Shown here: positions 18,155 to 27,063 of the stretch, in pieces
Layout of the letters: every line of letters starts with the position of its first letter
How positions within the stretch are numbered: the stretch's first letter is position 1
Assembly: GCA_947495035.1 (NCBI GenBank)
Contig: CANLXI010000008.1
Span: forward strand, 124,001 to 188,000
Source of the DNA: an uncultured Granulosicoccus sp.
Lineage (GTDB): Bacteria; Pseudomonadota; Gammaproteobacteria; Granulosicoccales; Granulosicoccaceae
DNA: 64,000 nucleotides
Direction of reading: 5' to 3'
Program-made: the position numbers and the translations under genes
The notes under the pieces: model-generated
Databases searched by the model: none
The model's input: the letters and a program-made list of their open reading frames with translations, nothing else
What the model was told of the DNA's origin: nothing

Positions 18155-19192
18155 TCAGCAGCTCTCCGTGGAGTCGGGTTGTGAATGTGGGGAGGCAGGC
18201 AGCGTCTGCGCCAAGTGGTCAGGTTTGGTGGCGCAACCGGTCAAGGGCTCTCTGGCAAGGTTGCGTACCACGGCGCGTTGGCCGTTCTGACTGATGGCCA
18301 GCTCCTGCGTCGCGTCGATGCTGCCGATGGCACTGGCCGCAATGTCTCGGCTCCCGAAATGACGGATGACGCGGTCGAGGTTTGCGGGTTTCACTGCCAT
18401 CAGGTAACCAAAGCTGGGAAAGGTACAAAGCCATTGCTCCAATGGGTAGTCCGCGGGTTGCGGGATGGCGTCGAGATCCAGGGTCATGCCGACACGGGAA
18501 CTCTCGGCAAACAGGGCACAGGTGCCGATGATGCCGCCCTGGCTGATGTCCTTGGCAGCGACACAAAGCTCTGCTTCAGCCAGCGTTGGCATGAGTTCAA
18601 GGTCGGCGCGAACACGCTGCACCGGCGCGTCGCTGGCGGCGTCCCAGAATGGCCAGGGGGCATGCTGTCGACCGCGCAGATCCACGGCCGCTACCAGCAA
18701 GTCACCAGCCTCGGCATCGAAACTCGTCAGCAATCGATTGGCAAATCCCAGTATCGATACCGAAATGGCGAGATGAGGCGCCTGCAGATTGGCATGTCCG
18801 CCGACGACGGGTATGCCGGTCAGTGATGATGCTGCTCTCAGGCCCTGCAGCAGCGGAATGGCCTGCTCCGCCGAAGGGGCCCACAAGGCATCGACCACCG
18901 CGGTGGCCCGTCCGCCCATGGCCTGGATATCGGAAACGTTGACCCACAGGGCGGAGAAGCCGGCAAACCACGGCATCTGCTCGACGAATGCGGGCAGCAT
19001 GGCTTCGCATGCCAGCAGGTTCCAGCCGTTGCTTACCTGGATGGCGGCGGTATCATCGCCGACCCGAATGGCATCGTCGTCTCCAATGCCCAGCGCCCCG
19101 ACGACGGGCTGGATATCTTCCTTGCCACGCAGACCCGGACTATCAGCCAGACGTTGTGCCAGCTGTTGTAGTGTATCGACAGAGCTGTTCAT
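18155..19192 (-). CDS. AIR synthase-related protein, Sll0787 family (Nit1C cluster)
   Basis: 345 residues from the ATG at 19192. It belongs to the PurM/ThiL/HypE superfamily of ATP-dependent enzymes: IRVGDDTAAIQV with the metal-binding acidic pair, LWVNVSDIQAMGGRATAVVDAL, PVVGGHANLQ, and the C-terminal half with KDISQGGIIGTCALFAESS. Members activate carbonyl or amide oxygen by phosphorylation, so an ATP-driven dehydration or ring closure in the cluster pathway is possible (inference). The open frame extends to 19480, but the extra residues overlap the acyltransferase gene and are not family-like. It overlaps the acyltransferase gene by 4 bases. Confidence 0.87.
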   Translation of the reverse strand: MNSSVDTLQQLAQRLADSPGLRGKEDIQPVVGALGIGDDDAIRVGDDTAAIQVSNGWNLLACEAMLPAFVEQMPWFAGFSALWVNVSDIQAMGGRATAVVDALWAPSAEQAIPLLQGLRAASSLTGIPVVGGHANLQAPHLAISVSILGFANRLLTSFDAEAGDLLVAAVDLRGRQHAPWPFWDAASDAPVQRVRADLELMPTLAEAELCVAAKDISQGGIIGTCALFAESSRVGMTLDLDAIPQPADYPLEQWLCTFPSFGYLMAVKPANLDRVIRHFGSRDIAASAIGSIDATQELAISQNGQRAVVRNLAREPLTGCATKPDHLAQTLPASPHSQPDSTESC

Positions 19193-19731
19193 GCTACGGC
19201 TGCCGTGCGACGTTCGCCGTCGAGTACGCCACTGTGAATCGGAGGGTAGTGGGCAAGGTCGGCCTCCATCAGGTGGTGTGATTTGCCATGCAGTGACATC
19301 TCGCCCAGCGACCACCAGTGCAGTCGCTGGAACAGCAGCACATTGGCTGATTGCACATGTGCCAGAAAACGTGTGCAGCCTTTGGCATGAGCCGTGGACA
19401 CGGCCAGTCGGATCAGCGAGGTTCCAAGGCCTGCCTGGCGACGGTAGGCTCTGGCCACGGCCAGACGGGAACCCCACCATTCATCGATGTTGTCGCTGGG
19501 GTGTATGCGTACGGTGCCGATGACGTGACCATCCTCACCCAGCATGCGAGAAACAGCGACAATCGGTGTGGCGATGCGATCGATATCGTCCCGGTCATCG
19601 CCGCTGAAGATGCCCTGTTCCGCGCAGAAGACGTCGCGGCGCAACCGGGCGGCGGCATGGCGCTGCCAGTCCTGTGAAGCAATGCAGACGCGGTGGGTCG
19701 GTGATACGTAAGGCTGGAAAGGCTCGTACAT
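19189..19731 (-). CDS. GNAT-like N-acyltransferase, MSMEG_0567/Sll0786 family
   Basis: 180 residues from the ATG at 19731. GNAT features are VIGTVRIHPSDN (beta-4), the acetyl-CoA loop region LAVARAYRRQAGLGTSLIRLAV, and RFLAHVQSANVLLFQRLHWW. The N-terminal segment RLRRDVFCAEQGIFSGDDRD is characteristic of the nitrilase-cluster subfamily. In some species this protein is fused to the AIR-synthase-like protein; here they are separate but overlap by 4 bases. Its start overlaps the radical SAM stop (TGATG). Confidence 0.87.
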   Translation of the reverse strand: MYEPFQPYVSPTHRVCIASQDWQRHAAARLRRDVFCAEQGIFSGDDRDDIDRIATPIVAVSRMLGEDGHVIGTVRIHPSDNIDEWWGSRLAVARAYRRQAGLGTSLIRLAVSTAHAKGCTRFLAHVQSANVLLFQRLHWWSLGEMSLHGKSHHLMEADLAHYPPIHSGVLDGERRTAAVA

Positions 19732-20870
19732 CAGATGACCTCCGCAGAGGCGTGGCTGCCTTGCCGTTCGTAGGTAGACAGGCTGGAGCACGCACCGCAG
19801 CGTCCACAGCCTGCCTTGATGGAGGTGCGCGTCATGCCGGCCCGTGCCAGCATGTCACCCAGCGGTTGCAGTATTTCATGCATGAATTCAGGGCGTGGAG
19901 CCGGGTGATCCTCCAGCGGTGTGCCGGCGATCGGAACGAAAGGTACGACAAAGGGGTAGACACCGATATCTATCAACGTTCGGCTCATGGTGAGGATGTC
20001 CTCTGCGCTATCGCCCAGGCCCGCCAGAATGTAACTGGATACCTGTCCATGTCCGAATACCGGCACCGCTGCTTCGAAGGCCTGCAGATAACGCTGCACG
20101 GATACTTCAGCCTTGCCGGGCATGATGGCATCACGTACCGTGGGGTTGACGGCTTCCATGTGCATGCCCAGTGCATCCACGCCGGAGTCGCGCAGTCGCT
20201 GAAACCAGGCATCATCGTCAGGTGGCTCGCACTGCGCCTGTATGGGCAGATCTACCGCGGCCTTGACCGCGGCGGCTGACTCGGCCAGCACCGCGGCTCC
20301 CCGATCGGTGCGATTGGGAGTTCCGGTGGTCATGACCATGTGCTTGACACCATCGAGTTCGACGGCCGCCTTTGCCACTTCGGCCAGTTGCTCCGGTGTC
20401 TTGTGCGCCAGGGTCCGCCCCGCTGCCAGTGATTGACCGATGGAGCAGAAGCGACAGGTCTTGCGACGACTCTCATAACGGATACAGGTTTGCAGTATCG
20501 TGGTAGCCAGAACATCCGTGCCGTGCAACAGGGCGATCTGTCTGTAGGGGATGCCGTCGGCGGTCTCCAGGTCGTAGAATCTCGGGTTCACGGGAAAACT
20601 GACCGTGCCCACCCGGCGACCATCCTTTTCCACGATACTGCTGCCATCAGCGTCCGGAGCCAGCGCCGTATAGGGCGAGGCGAAAGCGCTGGCGGTATGT
20701 ACAGGAGCCATGATGGTGACTCCGTTGACGACGAGGCCCTTGTGGTCGGACGGGCCGGCACCGCCGCGACGACTCGGCGCACCGGCGTTCGGATCAACCA
20801 GACGCAGTCCGTAAGACTGCAGTTCGTTGATCAGTGTCTGCGGGTTCATGGTGATCGCATCTTGAGTCAT
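19731..20870 (-). CDS. Radical SAM enzyme, MSMEG_0568/Sll0785 family
   Basis: 379 residues from the ATG at 20870; ATG 20849 is also possible. The iron-sulfur motif is atypical, CX9CX2C, with C129, C139 and C142 ([20 protein letters not shown]). The barrel is seen in [29 protein letters not shown] and [12 protein letters not shown], resembling biotin synthase/HydE-like enzymes. Extra Cys near the C-terminus (CGRCGAC) may hold a second cluster or metal. It is the central enzyme of the Nit1C cluster; the reaction is not known to me. Confidence 0.9.
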   Translation of the reverse strand: MTQDAITMNPQTLINELQSYGLRLVDPNAGAPSRRGGAGPSDHKGLVVNGVTIMAPVHTASAFASPYTALAPDADGSSIVEKDGRRVGTVSFPVNPRFYDLETADGIPYRQIALLHGTDVLATTILQTCIRYESRRKTCRFCSIGQSLAAGRTLAHKTPEQLAEVAKAAVELDGVKHMVMTTGTPNRTDRGAAVLAESAAAVKAAVDLPIQAQCEPPDDDAWFQRLRDSGVDALGMHMEAVNPTVRDAIMPGKAEVSVQRYLQAFEAAVPVFGHGQVSSYILAGLGDSAEDILTMSRTLIDIGVYPFVVPFVPIAGTPLEDHPAPRPEFMHEILQPLGDMLARAGMTRTSIKAGCGRCGACSSLSTYERQGSHASAEVI

Positions 20871-21837
20871 CGTCTGTGCTCCTGTCTGAGGGTTGATTGC
20901 TGTCGTGCGACAAGGATTTCGGTGCACTGTCTATCAGCAGGCTGAGCAGTTCCGGTCGCGCGTAATGCCCGACAGAATCCATCATGCGTTTTCGTTTGGT
21001 ACACAAGGCCAGATCCATATCGGCAATGACCAGGCCTTCGCCTTCACGCAGTGGATCGGCCAGATGCACACCTTCCGGTGAGACAATGGCCGAACAGCTG
21101 CCGCCCGAGAGTGCCTTGTGGAAATTGCCACTCGGATCGATGAATGCCTTCTGTTCCTCACTCAGCCAGCCGGTGGCATTGATGACGAAACTGGCAGCCT
21201 CCAGAGCATGCTGGCGTATGGCCACCTCCATCTGATCGGCGAATACGGCACCGACCATGGAGCCGGGAAACTGGGCAACATGGATCTGCTCGTGCTGTGT
21301 CATCAGGGAGAAGCGTGCCAGTGGATTGAAATGTTCCCAGCAGGCCAGTGCTCCGAGTCGTCCGACGCGGGTGGGGACGACCTTCAGGCCGGAGCCGTCG
21401 CCTTGCCCCCAGATCATCCGTTCATGGTAGGTCGGTGTGATCTTGCGTCGCTTCAGAACCAGTGTGCCGTCAGCATCGAAGACCAGCTGAGTGTTGTAGA
21501 GGGTGCCGTGATCGCGCTCGTTGACACCGGCGACAATGACCATGCCATGCCGACGAGCCGCTTGTGCCAGGGCGGCTGTCTGTGGCCCGGGTACGACGAC
21601 GGCCTGCTCGTACAGACCCAGGTGCTTCTTGCCGATACTGACTGCCGGTTCGATGAAGGAGAAGTACGGGTAATAGGGCAGGAAGGTCTCGGGGAAGGCA
21701 ATGATATCCACGCCCTGTGCCGCAGCATCGTCGACACAGCCGAGCACTTTTTCAAGTGTCGCGCCCGGTGTGTCGAGTACCGGTGAGAGCTGCGCAGCGG
21801 CAGCTCTGACCAGTTCACTGTTGCCTACAGTGTCCAT
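20794..21837 (-). CDS. Nit1-type nitrilase (Sll0784 family)
   Basis: 347 residues of the carbon-nitrogen hydrolase fold, which converts nitriles to acid plus ammonia. The catalytic triad is complete: E50 in [13 protein letters not shown]132 in [14 protein letters not shown]166 in GALACWEHF. In Nit1C bacteria this nitrilase is tied to growth on cyanide or nitrile nitrogen. Its 3' end overlaps the radical SAM gene by 77 bases. The last 35 or so residues are Asp/Ser/Thr-rich and look unlike the family, suggesting loss of an earlier stop. Its start overlaps the Sll0783-like gene by 13 bases. Confidence 0.92.
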   Translation of the reverse strand: MDTVGNSELVRAAAAQLSPVLDTPGATLEKVLGCVDDAAAQGVDIIAFPETFLPYYPYFSFIEPAVSIGKKHLGLYEQAVVVPGPQTAALAQAARRHGMVIVAGVNERDHGTLYNTQLVFDADGTLVLKRRKITPTYHERMIWGQGDGSGLKVVPTRVGRLGALACWEHFNPLARFSLMTQHEQIHVAQFPGSMVGAVFADQMEVAIRQHALEAASFVINATGWLSEEQKAFIDPSGNFHKALSGGSCSAIVSPEGVHLADPLREGEGLVIADMDLALCTKRKRMMDSVGHYARPELLSLLIDSAPKSLSHDSNQPSDRSTDDDSRCDHHEPADTDQRTAVLRTASG

Positions 21838-22307
21838 GTGTCCAGGATGAAAGCGCCGTCGCGACGGTGCAGCAATACCAGATCGAGCACATCCTGTGGA
21901 GCGATGGGCGTGATGCCTTCCTGCAGAGAGGGTTCTCCATGGCCATACAGTGCCTGCAAGGCAAAACGACAGGCGTAGACCTTGCCACCTTCGTCCATGA
22001 ACGCCTTGAGCTGCGCACTGAAGTTCTGATGACCGGGGAAAGCTTCATCGCCCAGCTTCGGGAAGCCGCGAACGATGCCCAGGGTGACGCCAGGGCCATA
22101 GAGCAGGATGGACGTCTCGAAGCCCTTGCGGATGAGGCGCTTGCCCTGCAGCATGTTGACCAGTCCGATGGAGCCTTCGAAGGCCACCGTGTGGAAAGTG
22201 ATCAGTGCCTTTTCACCGGGTTCGGCCTGAACATCTTCGAATACTTTTTCTTCGTAGTCCACCAGAGAGTCGCCGATCTGGTGCTTTGGGTAGGTCACTT
22301 CTGCCAT
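21825..22307 (-). CDS. MSMEG_0572/Sll0783 family nitrogen starvation response protein
   Basis: 160 residues from the ATG at 22307, which has GGAG eight bases upstream; the frame is open to 22505, but that part is not family-like. It matches the first gene of Nit1C clusters: [59 protein letters not shown]. The fold appears DsrE-like. In Synechocystis the homologue Sll0783 is induced on nitrogen starvation and affects polyhydroxybutyrate. It is the promoter-proximal gene of the seven-gene operon. Confidence 0.88.
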   Translation of the reverse strand: MAEVTYPKHQIGDSLVDYEEKVFEDVQAEPGEKALITFHTVAFEGSIGLVNMLQGKRLIRKGFETSILLYGPGVTLGIVRGFPKLGDEAFPGHQNFSAQLKAFMDEGGKVYACRFALQALYGHGEPSLQEGITPIAPQDVLDLVLLHRRDGAFILDTWTL

Positions 22308-22647
22308 GTCAAGTCTCCGAAAGTTGTTGAGGCGGATGCTGAACTGCAACATCCGGCACCTCGTGCCCGGCCTCGATTCAAGCTCCGTTTCCGGAGTGCC
22401 TGAAGCGAGATCCCGTTGACGCGGTACACAGACTGTCATGCGGGTTTGCGTGCCATCCGGAAATCTGCACTCTTTGCACTCAATTGACTGACACAATGCA
22501 CTCACTCGATGACATCAACCGAGTGGTTTCATTGGGGGGCGACTTCAACGCCTGCACTCTGATGGAACGCTGACTGGCCCTATCGCACGGTTTGTGTGCT
22601 CGGAGTGGCGGGGATGGCAGGCTGCGGGAGAAGGTTCCGGAAGTCGA
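22308..22647. other. Nit1C upstream region
   Basis: About 340 bases between the Nit1C operon (minus, starting at 22307) and the end of the endonuclease gene. It holds three TGCACTC repeats (listed separately) and a small hairpin CACTCG/CGAGTG (22503-22508 with 22520-22525). The region must contain the operon promoter. No convincing coding frame. Confidence 0.5.
22466..22503 (-). promoter_or_regulatory. Three direct TGCACTC repeats, candidate MocR operator
   Basis: TGCACTC occurs at 22466-22472, 22475-22481 and 22497-22503, spaced 9 and 22 bases apart, about 160-195 bases upstream of the first Nit1C start codon. MocR/PdxR regulators are known to bind direct repeats, and a MocR gene adjoins the cluster. 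The pairing is inference. Confidence 0.35.
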
Positions 22648-23529
22648 TTATGGGCAATCGAATAGATAAACGGCTTCCACCAGACTTGGCTTGTCGACAA
22701 AGACATTGCGATTGCCCTGTGCCGCAGCCACGACCTCATGTCGCGCCTCCTCCTTTGGCGAGACAGGATCAATGCAATGCCAGGTCAGCAGGGTGTGTAA
22801 AGGCCCCAGTTGTCGCCGTGACGGGTCAGCCACCTCGGTCAGCGTCAGATCCGGTAGCCCGGCGTCCGTCTCGATGCCGGTGTCTCCTTCGTAGCGCACA
22901 TCCATGTAGAACAGGATGCGTGCGATATCACCCTTGACTTCATCGGGTGGTTCCCAGGCATGGCTATCGACGCGGCACAGAGTGCATTCCCGATGGGGCG
23001 TCATCGCCACATCGAAGACCTTGTTGCCGCGGGATGAGTTGACAGTGCGATCCGTTGGAACCAGATTGTGCAGGTCCCGATCAGCCGCCGTGCCCTTCAA
23101 GCCGTAGGAGCGGGGCCACAGGTGTTCGCGGTTCCAGTAGTCGGGTTCGGCCTGATCGGATCCGGAGGCACGTTGGGACTTGAGTACCGTGCGTCGGGTA
23201 TAGAACAGGGTCATTTCCTTGTCCGAGATGGCAGCGCCTTGCTCCAGGATCTGCCATCCTCTGGAACGAGCCAGCCACTGGTGATTGCTCATCTGCCGGT
23301 GCAGGCGTGCTCGCAACGCGGCCGCCTGGCGCAGATCCTCTGCGTGATCTTGCGCGTTTTCTCTGTCGGTTTCGTTGGACGGCGGGTGTCCCTTGTTGTC
23401 ATTGGAGCAGCAGGCGCTCAAGACGAACAGGCAGACTGAAAACAGCGCGACGACGGGCGCGAATGGCTGACGAGTACCTTGTATGGCGTTCCATTCAACC
23501 GGCTTGTTCTTGATGTCGCGCAGTGGCAT
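22648..23529 (-). CDS. Endonuclease I family nuclease, predicted lipoprotein
   Basis: 293 residues. An N-terminal hydrophobic stretch ends in a lipobox (FVLSAC, Cys40), so the enzyme is probably outer-membrane anchored. The catalytic core is that of EndA/NucM/Vvn nucleases: WNREHLWPRSYG with the metal-binding His, DLHNLVPTDRTVNSSRGNKVFD, and paired Cys (ECTLC). It would degrade extracellular or periplasmic DNA for nutrients. The n-region before the lipobox is long (about 22 residues), so a later start is possible, though AAGGA and GAGGAA precede the ATG used here. Confidence 0.87.
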   Translation of the reverse strand: MPLRDIKNKPVEWNAIQGTRQPFAPVVALFSVCLFVLSACCSNDNKGHPPSNETDRENAQDHAEDLRQAAALRARLHRQMSNHQWLARSRGWQILEQGAAISDKEMTLFYTRRTVLKSQRASGSDQAEPDYWNREHLWPRSYGLKGTAADRDLHNLVPTDRTVNSSRGNKVFDVAMTPHRECTLCRVDSHAWEPPDEVKGDIARILFYMDVRYEGDTGIETDAGLPDLTLTEVADPSRRQLGPLHTLLTWHCIDPVSPKEEARHEVVAAAQGNRNVFVDKPSLVEAVYLFDCP

Positions 23530-23799
23530 TTCCTCGTTCCTTGCATGGTTGATTGCCAGAGTCTTGCCATGCCGGTACCACCAAGGGCTGATTCGACAGT
23601 GCGATGTATGGCAACGCCATGCGAAGTGTCATCCAGCGGGATTGTACGCTGGAGAATGATATCAGTACGACCTGTCATCGGATCACGTTTCTGGCCAATG
23701 GTGCAGGGGTACCAGGACCAGATGCTCAGGACAGCCGAGTCGCCGGCCTGCGGATCATCACGCAATGGCTTGACAGGCTGCTGTCCAGACAAACCCTGT

Positions 23800-24381
23800 T
23801 CAGTGCCCGTTGCCCAGAGCGATGTTCAGATGATGCCTCTGGTGGTGTGAATCCAGTGACATGAATCCGTAGAAGCCCAGGGCTTTCAGGCGGGTCAACC
23901 GGGAGTGAGAATCGGCAGTGATTTGAAGTATTGCGCCTTTGTCGGTAAGCTTCACCGTGATGTCCCAGTGGCGCGAATGCCGAAGAGCGCGGGCATGTGC
24001 AGGTACCATTCGGTGTATTGCCGCTACGGCCTCGGCGGTGCCGGTTACCGTGAACTGAATGAGAGAGTCGTCGAGAATCTCGGTGAAAGACTGCGTGAGC
24101 AGCATGAGCTGGTTCATGTCGACCAGATGCGAGTGCAATGCATCCAGATCGACGGTGGCCCAATGGGTGTCCTTGTCAGTGTCCAGAAGTGCGGTAATCT
24201 CTATCATCGCCGCGAATGTCGACTGACCACTATGGTGCAGTAATGGCGCTTCCTGTTGATTCTGCTGCTGCAGCTCCGACTCGGCATTCCCATGATTTTC
24301 ATGAGATACGCCATGGTTTGTCTGCGGGTATGCCTGCTGAGTCAATGCAAGCCCAATCAACAACGTGCTCAGTCCTTTCAT
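23800..24381 (-). CDS. His-rich periplasmic protein of unknown function
   Basis: 193 residues from the ATG at 24381, starting with a clear signal peptide (MKGLSTLLIGLALTQQAYPQ). The mature N-terminus is rich in His/Asn/Gln (NHGVSHENHGNAE, LLHHSGQSTFAAM) and the C-terminus again has His (DSHHQRHHLNIALGNGH). The middle is mixed alpha/beta and not recognised. It is divergent from the Crp/Fnr gene and close to the multicopper oxidase and cytochromes, so periplasmic metal (copper) binding is a reasonable guess. No known metal-binding family was identified. Confidence 0.6.
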   Translation of the reverse strand: MKGLSTLLIGLALTQQAYPQTNHGVSHENHGNAESELQQQNQQEAPLLHHSGQSTFAAMIEITALLDTDKDTHWATVDLDALHSHLVDMNQLMLLTQSFTEILDDSLIQFTVTGTAEAVAAIHRMVPAHARALRHSRHWDITVKLTDKGAILQITADSHSRLTRLKALGFYGFMSLDSHHQRHHLNIALGNGH

Positions 24382-24439
24382 CAGTGTGCGCCTCTTCTTG
24401 GTATATCCTTGATATTGAGCTTTTGCAATCATCGCGTAT

Positions 24440-24453
24440 ATGATTCAGATCAT
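24440..24453. promoter_or_regulatory. FNR/DNR-like inverted repeat at Crp/Fnr gene start
   Basis: ATGATTCAGATCAT has the form ATGAT-N4-ATCAT, a perfect inverted repeat that keeps the TGAT-N4-ATCA core of the FNR/DNR site. It lies between the divergent His-rich protein and Crp/Fnr genes and overlaps the first possible ATG of the latter, which favours the second ATG (24452) as the true start and suggests autoregulation. Confidence 0.45.
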
Positions 24454-25033
24454 GTCCGAGCAGTCATTACCCGAGCCGTTCAACGCGATTGATGCCAATG
24501 GGAAGCACACTCGGGAACTGACGGCGGGGCAGAGCCTGTTCATCAGGGGAGATCCAACCACGGGTCTGTTCTATCTGCAGTCCGGAGCCATTGACCTGAA
24601 CCGGCAGACCGTGAGTGGTCACAACATCATTCTGCATCGCGTGCGTGCAGGCGAAACGTTCGCTGAAGCAGCGCTGTTCAGTGACTTCTACCATTGCACT
24701 GCTGTCGCAACCGAAGACTCTGTTGTGGTCGAATGCCTGCGTGGAGCAATCGACATGTGCCTGTCTGGTGATAGCGACTTTGCGCGACAACTGGCAAGGC
24801 ATTTCGCCTTTCAGGTTCAGAGCAGCCGGCGTCATGTGGAGCTGTTGTCAATCCGCTCCGCCGAAGATCGCATTCTGCTGGCCATGGAAGATGGACTGTT
24901 GGGAGAGGATGTTTCCGCATTTGCCGAGCTGATCGGACTGGCGCAGGAAACGGTTTACAGAACGCTGAAACGTCTCACTGACAACCGCAGGATCGAGAAA
25001 ACGGCACGCGGGAGATACAACTTGCTCAGCTGA
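24452..25033 (+). CDS. Crp/Fnr-family transcriptional regulator
   Basis: 193 residues from the ATG at 24452 (an in-frame ATG at 24440 adds four). The cAMP-binding-like domain covers about residues 20-120 (LTAGQSLFIRGDPTTGLFYLQSGAIDL, RVRAGETFAEAALFSDF). A C-terminal winged helix follows, with recognition helix LAQETVYRTLKRL; E and R of the E-x-x-x-R pair are in place, as in FNR and CRP. There is no Cys cluster for Fe-S and the cAMP pocket motif is incomplete, so the signal is unknown. It is divergent from the His-rich periplasmic protein and upstream of the copper oxidase/cytochrome operon, which it may control. Confidence 0.87.
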   Translation: MSEQSLPEPFNAIDANGKHTRELTAGQSLFIRGDPTTGLFYLQSGAIDLNRQTVSGHNIILHRVRAGETFAEAALFSDFYHCTAVATEDSVVVECLRGAIDMCLSGDSDFARQLARHFAFQVQSSRRHVELLSIRSAEDRILLAMEDGLLGEDVSAFAELIGLAQETVYRTLKRLTDNRRIEKTARGRYNLLS

Positions 25034-25652
25034 ATACCGGAAATCTGGCTACGCTGGATTCCGACGTGTCGACGCTGTCAATCTTGAGTGCTCTGCATGG
25101 AAGGTCTGGTCAGGAGACATGACAGAATGGTGGCGATCGGTTCCATGAATTGACTGGCAGCTACCGGTTTACAGGCGCTGTTATTTGAATTATCTCGCAG
25201 CAAATCCGCTGTCGTTTTCGCAAGAGGTGAACTCAGTTGCTTGATTTCCGTGCATGTTACGCCGCTACGCTGTGTATCCGGGTACCCGACTTGTTACGAT
25301 AAGTTGATGAAGTCACATCGCAGAATGGGCAGACTCGGCAGCATCCTGAGAGGCAGCTGGAGCATGGCGCTCACCATTTTCCCGAGCCTGTGTGTCGCAA
25401 CGCCTGTACAAGTGTGTTCAGTGGCCGGCACATCCGAGCGATCATCCGGCCATTCCGGTGTCGGAAATTGCACTGCTTCGCCAAAACCTGCCGCCTGTCT
25501 ACAGGCCTCCAAGAGTGTGAATCGCGCCGGTTTCCCGGTATCTTGCGGAAACTCAACCGCTCCGGAAATCCTGATTCGTGGCTGAGCTTACTCATGTTCT
25601 TGCCTCGAGGGTCAGTTTCTGGAAATCTCCAATTCAGTGACGGACAGGTATC
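25034..25652. other. Intergenic region upstream of the multicopper oxidase
   Basis: About 620 bases. The only frame with any merit is the 92-residue one at 25307-25585, listed separately with low confidence. No terminator or RNA structure stood out. The promoter of the multicopper oxidase operon should lie near the right end. Confidence 0.4.
25307..25585 (+). CDS. Possible small Cys-containing secreted protein (doubtful)
   Basis: 92 residues from the ATG at 25307. It has a basic N-terminus followed by a moderately hydrophobic segment (LRGSWSMALTIFPSLCVATP), then a Ser/Gly-rich part with five further Cys. The layout could be a small exported protein preceding the multicopper oxidase, but codon use is not convincing, there is no good RBS, and no family is recognised. 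It may be chance or a gene remnant. Confidence 0.22.
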   Translation: MKSHRRMGRLGSILRGSWSMALTIFPSLCVATPVQVCSVAGTSERSSGHSGVGNCTASPKPAACLQASKSVNRAGFPVSCGNSTAPEILIRG

Positions 25653-27047
25653 ATGGATCGTCGATCGTTCATTCAATGCAGTAGTGTGCTGGCACTTTCA
25701 CCCCTCTTGCCGGCGATGGCCGATACGTCCGGGTCGGTTGATATCACGGCGCGAACGGGTGAAGTCAATATAGTTGGACCGGACTTTCCGGCCACCGATG
25801 TCTGGGGGTTCGATGGCCAGGTTCCCGGCAAGCTCATCAAGACAGGCGTCGGGCGACCACTCGAGGTCGGGGTAGTGAACAGGCTGCAGGTTCCGACTGC
25901 CGTACACTGGCATGGGATACGGTTACCCAATGACATGGATGGAGTTGCCGGACTGACGCAAGCCCCCATCAATCCCGGTGAAACGTTTCGCTACCGGTTT
26001 ACACCACCCGATGCAGGTACCTACTGGTATCACTCCCATGTCAATGCATATGAACAGGTAGGGCGCGGTTTGTACGGTCCTCTGATCGTGGCGGAAAGGG
26101 AGCCACCCCGGGTTGATCGTGATCTCGTGTGGATGATCGATGACTGGCGTTTGCTGGAGGATGCTTCCATCAGTGACGATTTCGGTGCGGGTCATGATCG
26201 CTCTCATGCCGGACGCATAGGCAATGTCCCTACCGTCAATGGACGGTTCAGGTATATCGTCAGGGTACGCTCGGGCGAGCGGCTCAGACTTCGATTGATC
26301 AATGCTTCCAACGCGCGGAACTTCGCCTTGTCGTTTGGCGATCTTAGCCCTTCTGTCATTGCCATCGACGGGCAGGCTGTGACCCCTTACAGACTGGATG
26401 CTCCTCTGGTCATCGGTGCAGCTGGCCGCGTGGATCTGATCATCGACATGATGGGAGAGCCGCATAGCACCATGGCGGTGACGGACAGCTTCTATCGGGA
26501 GTCATTCGACCTTGTAAAGTGGGAATACGATGATGTTCCGTTGAGGGACGCTCCTCTGGATACCCCCATTGCGCTGTCGTCGGGCAGTATTCCTGAACCC
26601 GACCTGAAGGATATCAGTACCCATCGGGTCGTTATCGCCGGCGGTGCCATGGGCGGCTTGCGACGCGCCAGGCTCGATGGAGAGTGGATGGGGTTGCGGG
26701 ACATTGCTCAGCAGGGTTATGTGTGGGCAATCAATGACACGGTGGGCAACAAACTGGACATGCCGCCACTGATCGATGTGGCAAGACAGGCATCGGTTCG
26801 ACTGCTGCTTGACAATCAGACAGCGTTCCCTCACCCCATGCACTTGCATGGACATCACATGAAACTGCTTGCCATCAACGGTGAGCCATTGGGGGAACCC
26901 CGGTGGGTCGATAGTCCTTTGCTGATGCCCAATAGCACCATGGAGCTGGCGTTCGTGGCAGACAATCCCGGAGACTGGCTGTTTCACTGTCATGCTCTTG
27001 AGCACCATGCGGCCGGACTCGGTGCGCTGGTGCGTGTGCGGACCTGA
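25653..27047 (+). CDS. Multicopper oxidase with twin-arginine signal
   Basis: 464 residues. It begins with a Tat-like signal (MDRRSFIQ...LLPAMA) for export of the folded copper enzyme to the periplasm. All four copper motifs are present: HWHG (H85, H87), WYHSH (H127, H129), HPMHLHGH (H394, H397, H399) and HCHALEH (H445, C446, H447, H451). The residue ten after Cys446, where CueO-type enzymes have the type 1 axial Met, is Leu456, as in high-potential laccases. There is no Met-rich insert like that of CueO. It is followed 16 bases later by cytochrome c', which makes an electron-transfer partnership plausible. Confidence 0.9.
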   Translation: MDRRSFIQCSSVLALSPLLPAMADTSGSVDITARTGEVNIVGPDFPATDVWGFDGQVPGKLIKTGVGRPLEVGVVNRLQVPTAVHWHGIRLPNDMDGVAGLTQAPINPGETFRYRFTPPDAGTYWYHSHVNAYEQVGRGLYGPLIVAEREPPRVDRDLVWMIDDWRLLEDASISDDFGAGHDRSHAGRIGNVPTVNGRFRYIVRVRSGERLRLRLINASNARNFALSFGDLSPSVIAIDGQAVTPYRLDAPLVIGAAGRVDLIIDMMGEPHSTMAVTDSFYRESFDLVKWEYDDVPLRDAPLDTPIALSSGSIPEPDLKDISTHRVVIAGGAMGGLRRARLDGEWMGLRDIAQQGYVWAINDTVGNKLDMPPLIDVARQASVRLLLDNQTAFPHPMHLHGHHMKLLAINGEPLGEPRWVDSPLLMPNSTMELAFVADNPGDWLFHCHALEHHAAGLGALVRVRT

Positions 27048-27063
27048 CTTGCGGAGGTACACC

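Noticed and set aside
22430..22460. Possible sigma-54 promoter (TGGCACG on the minus strand) upstream of Nit1C
   Set aside because: The -24 element fits, but the matching GC of the -12 element is one base too far and lacks TT, so it falls short of a convincing site.
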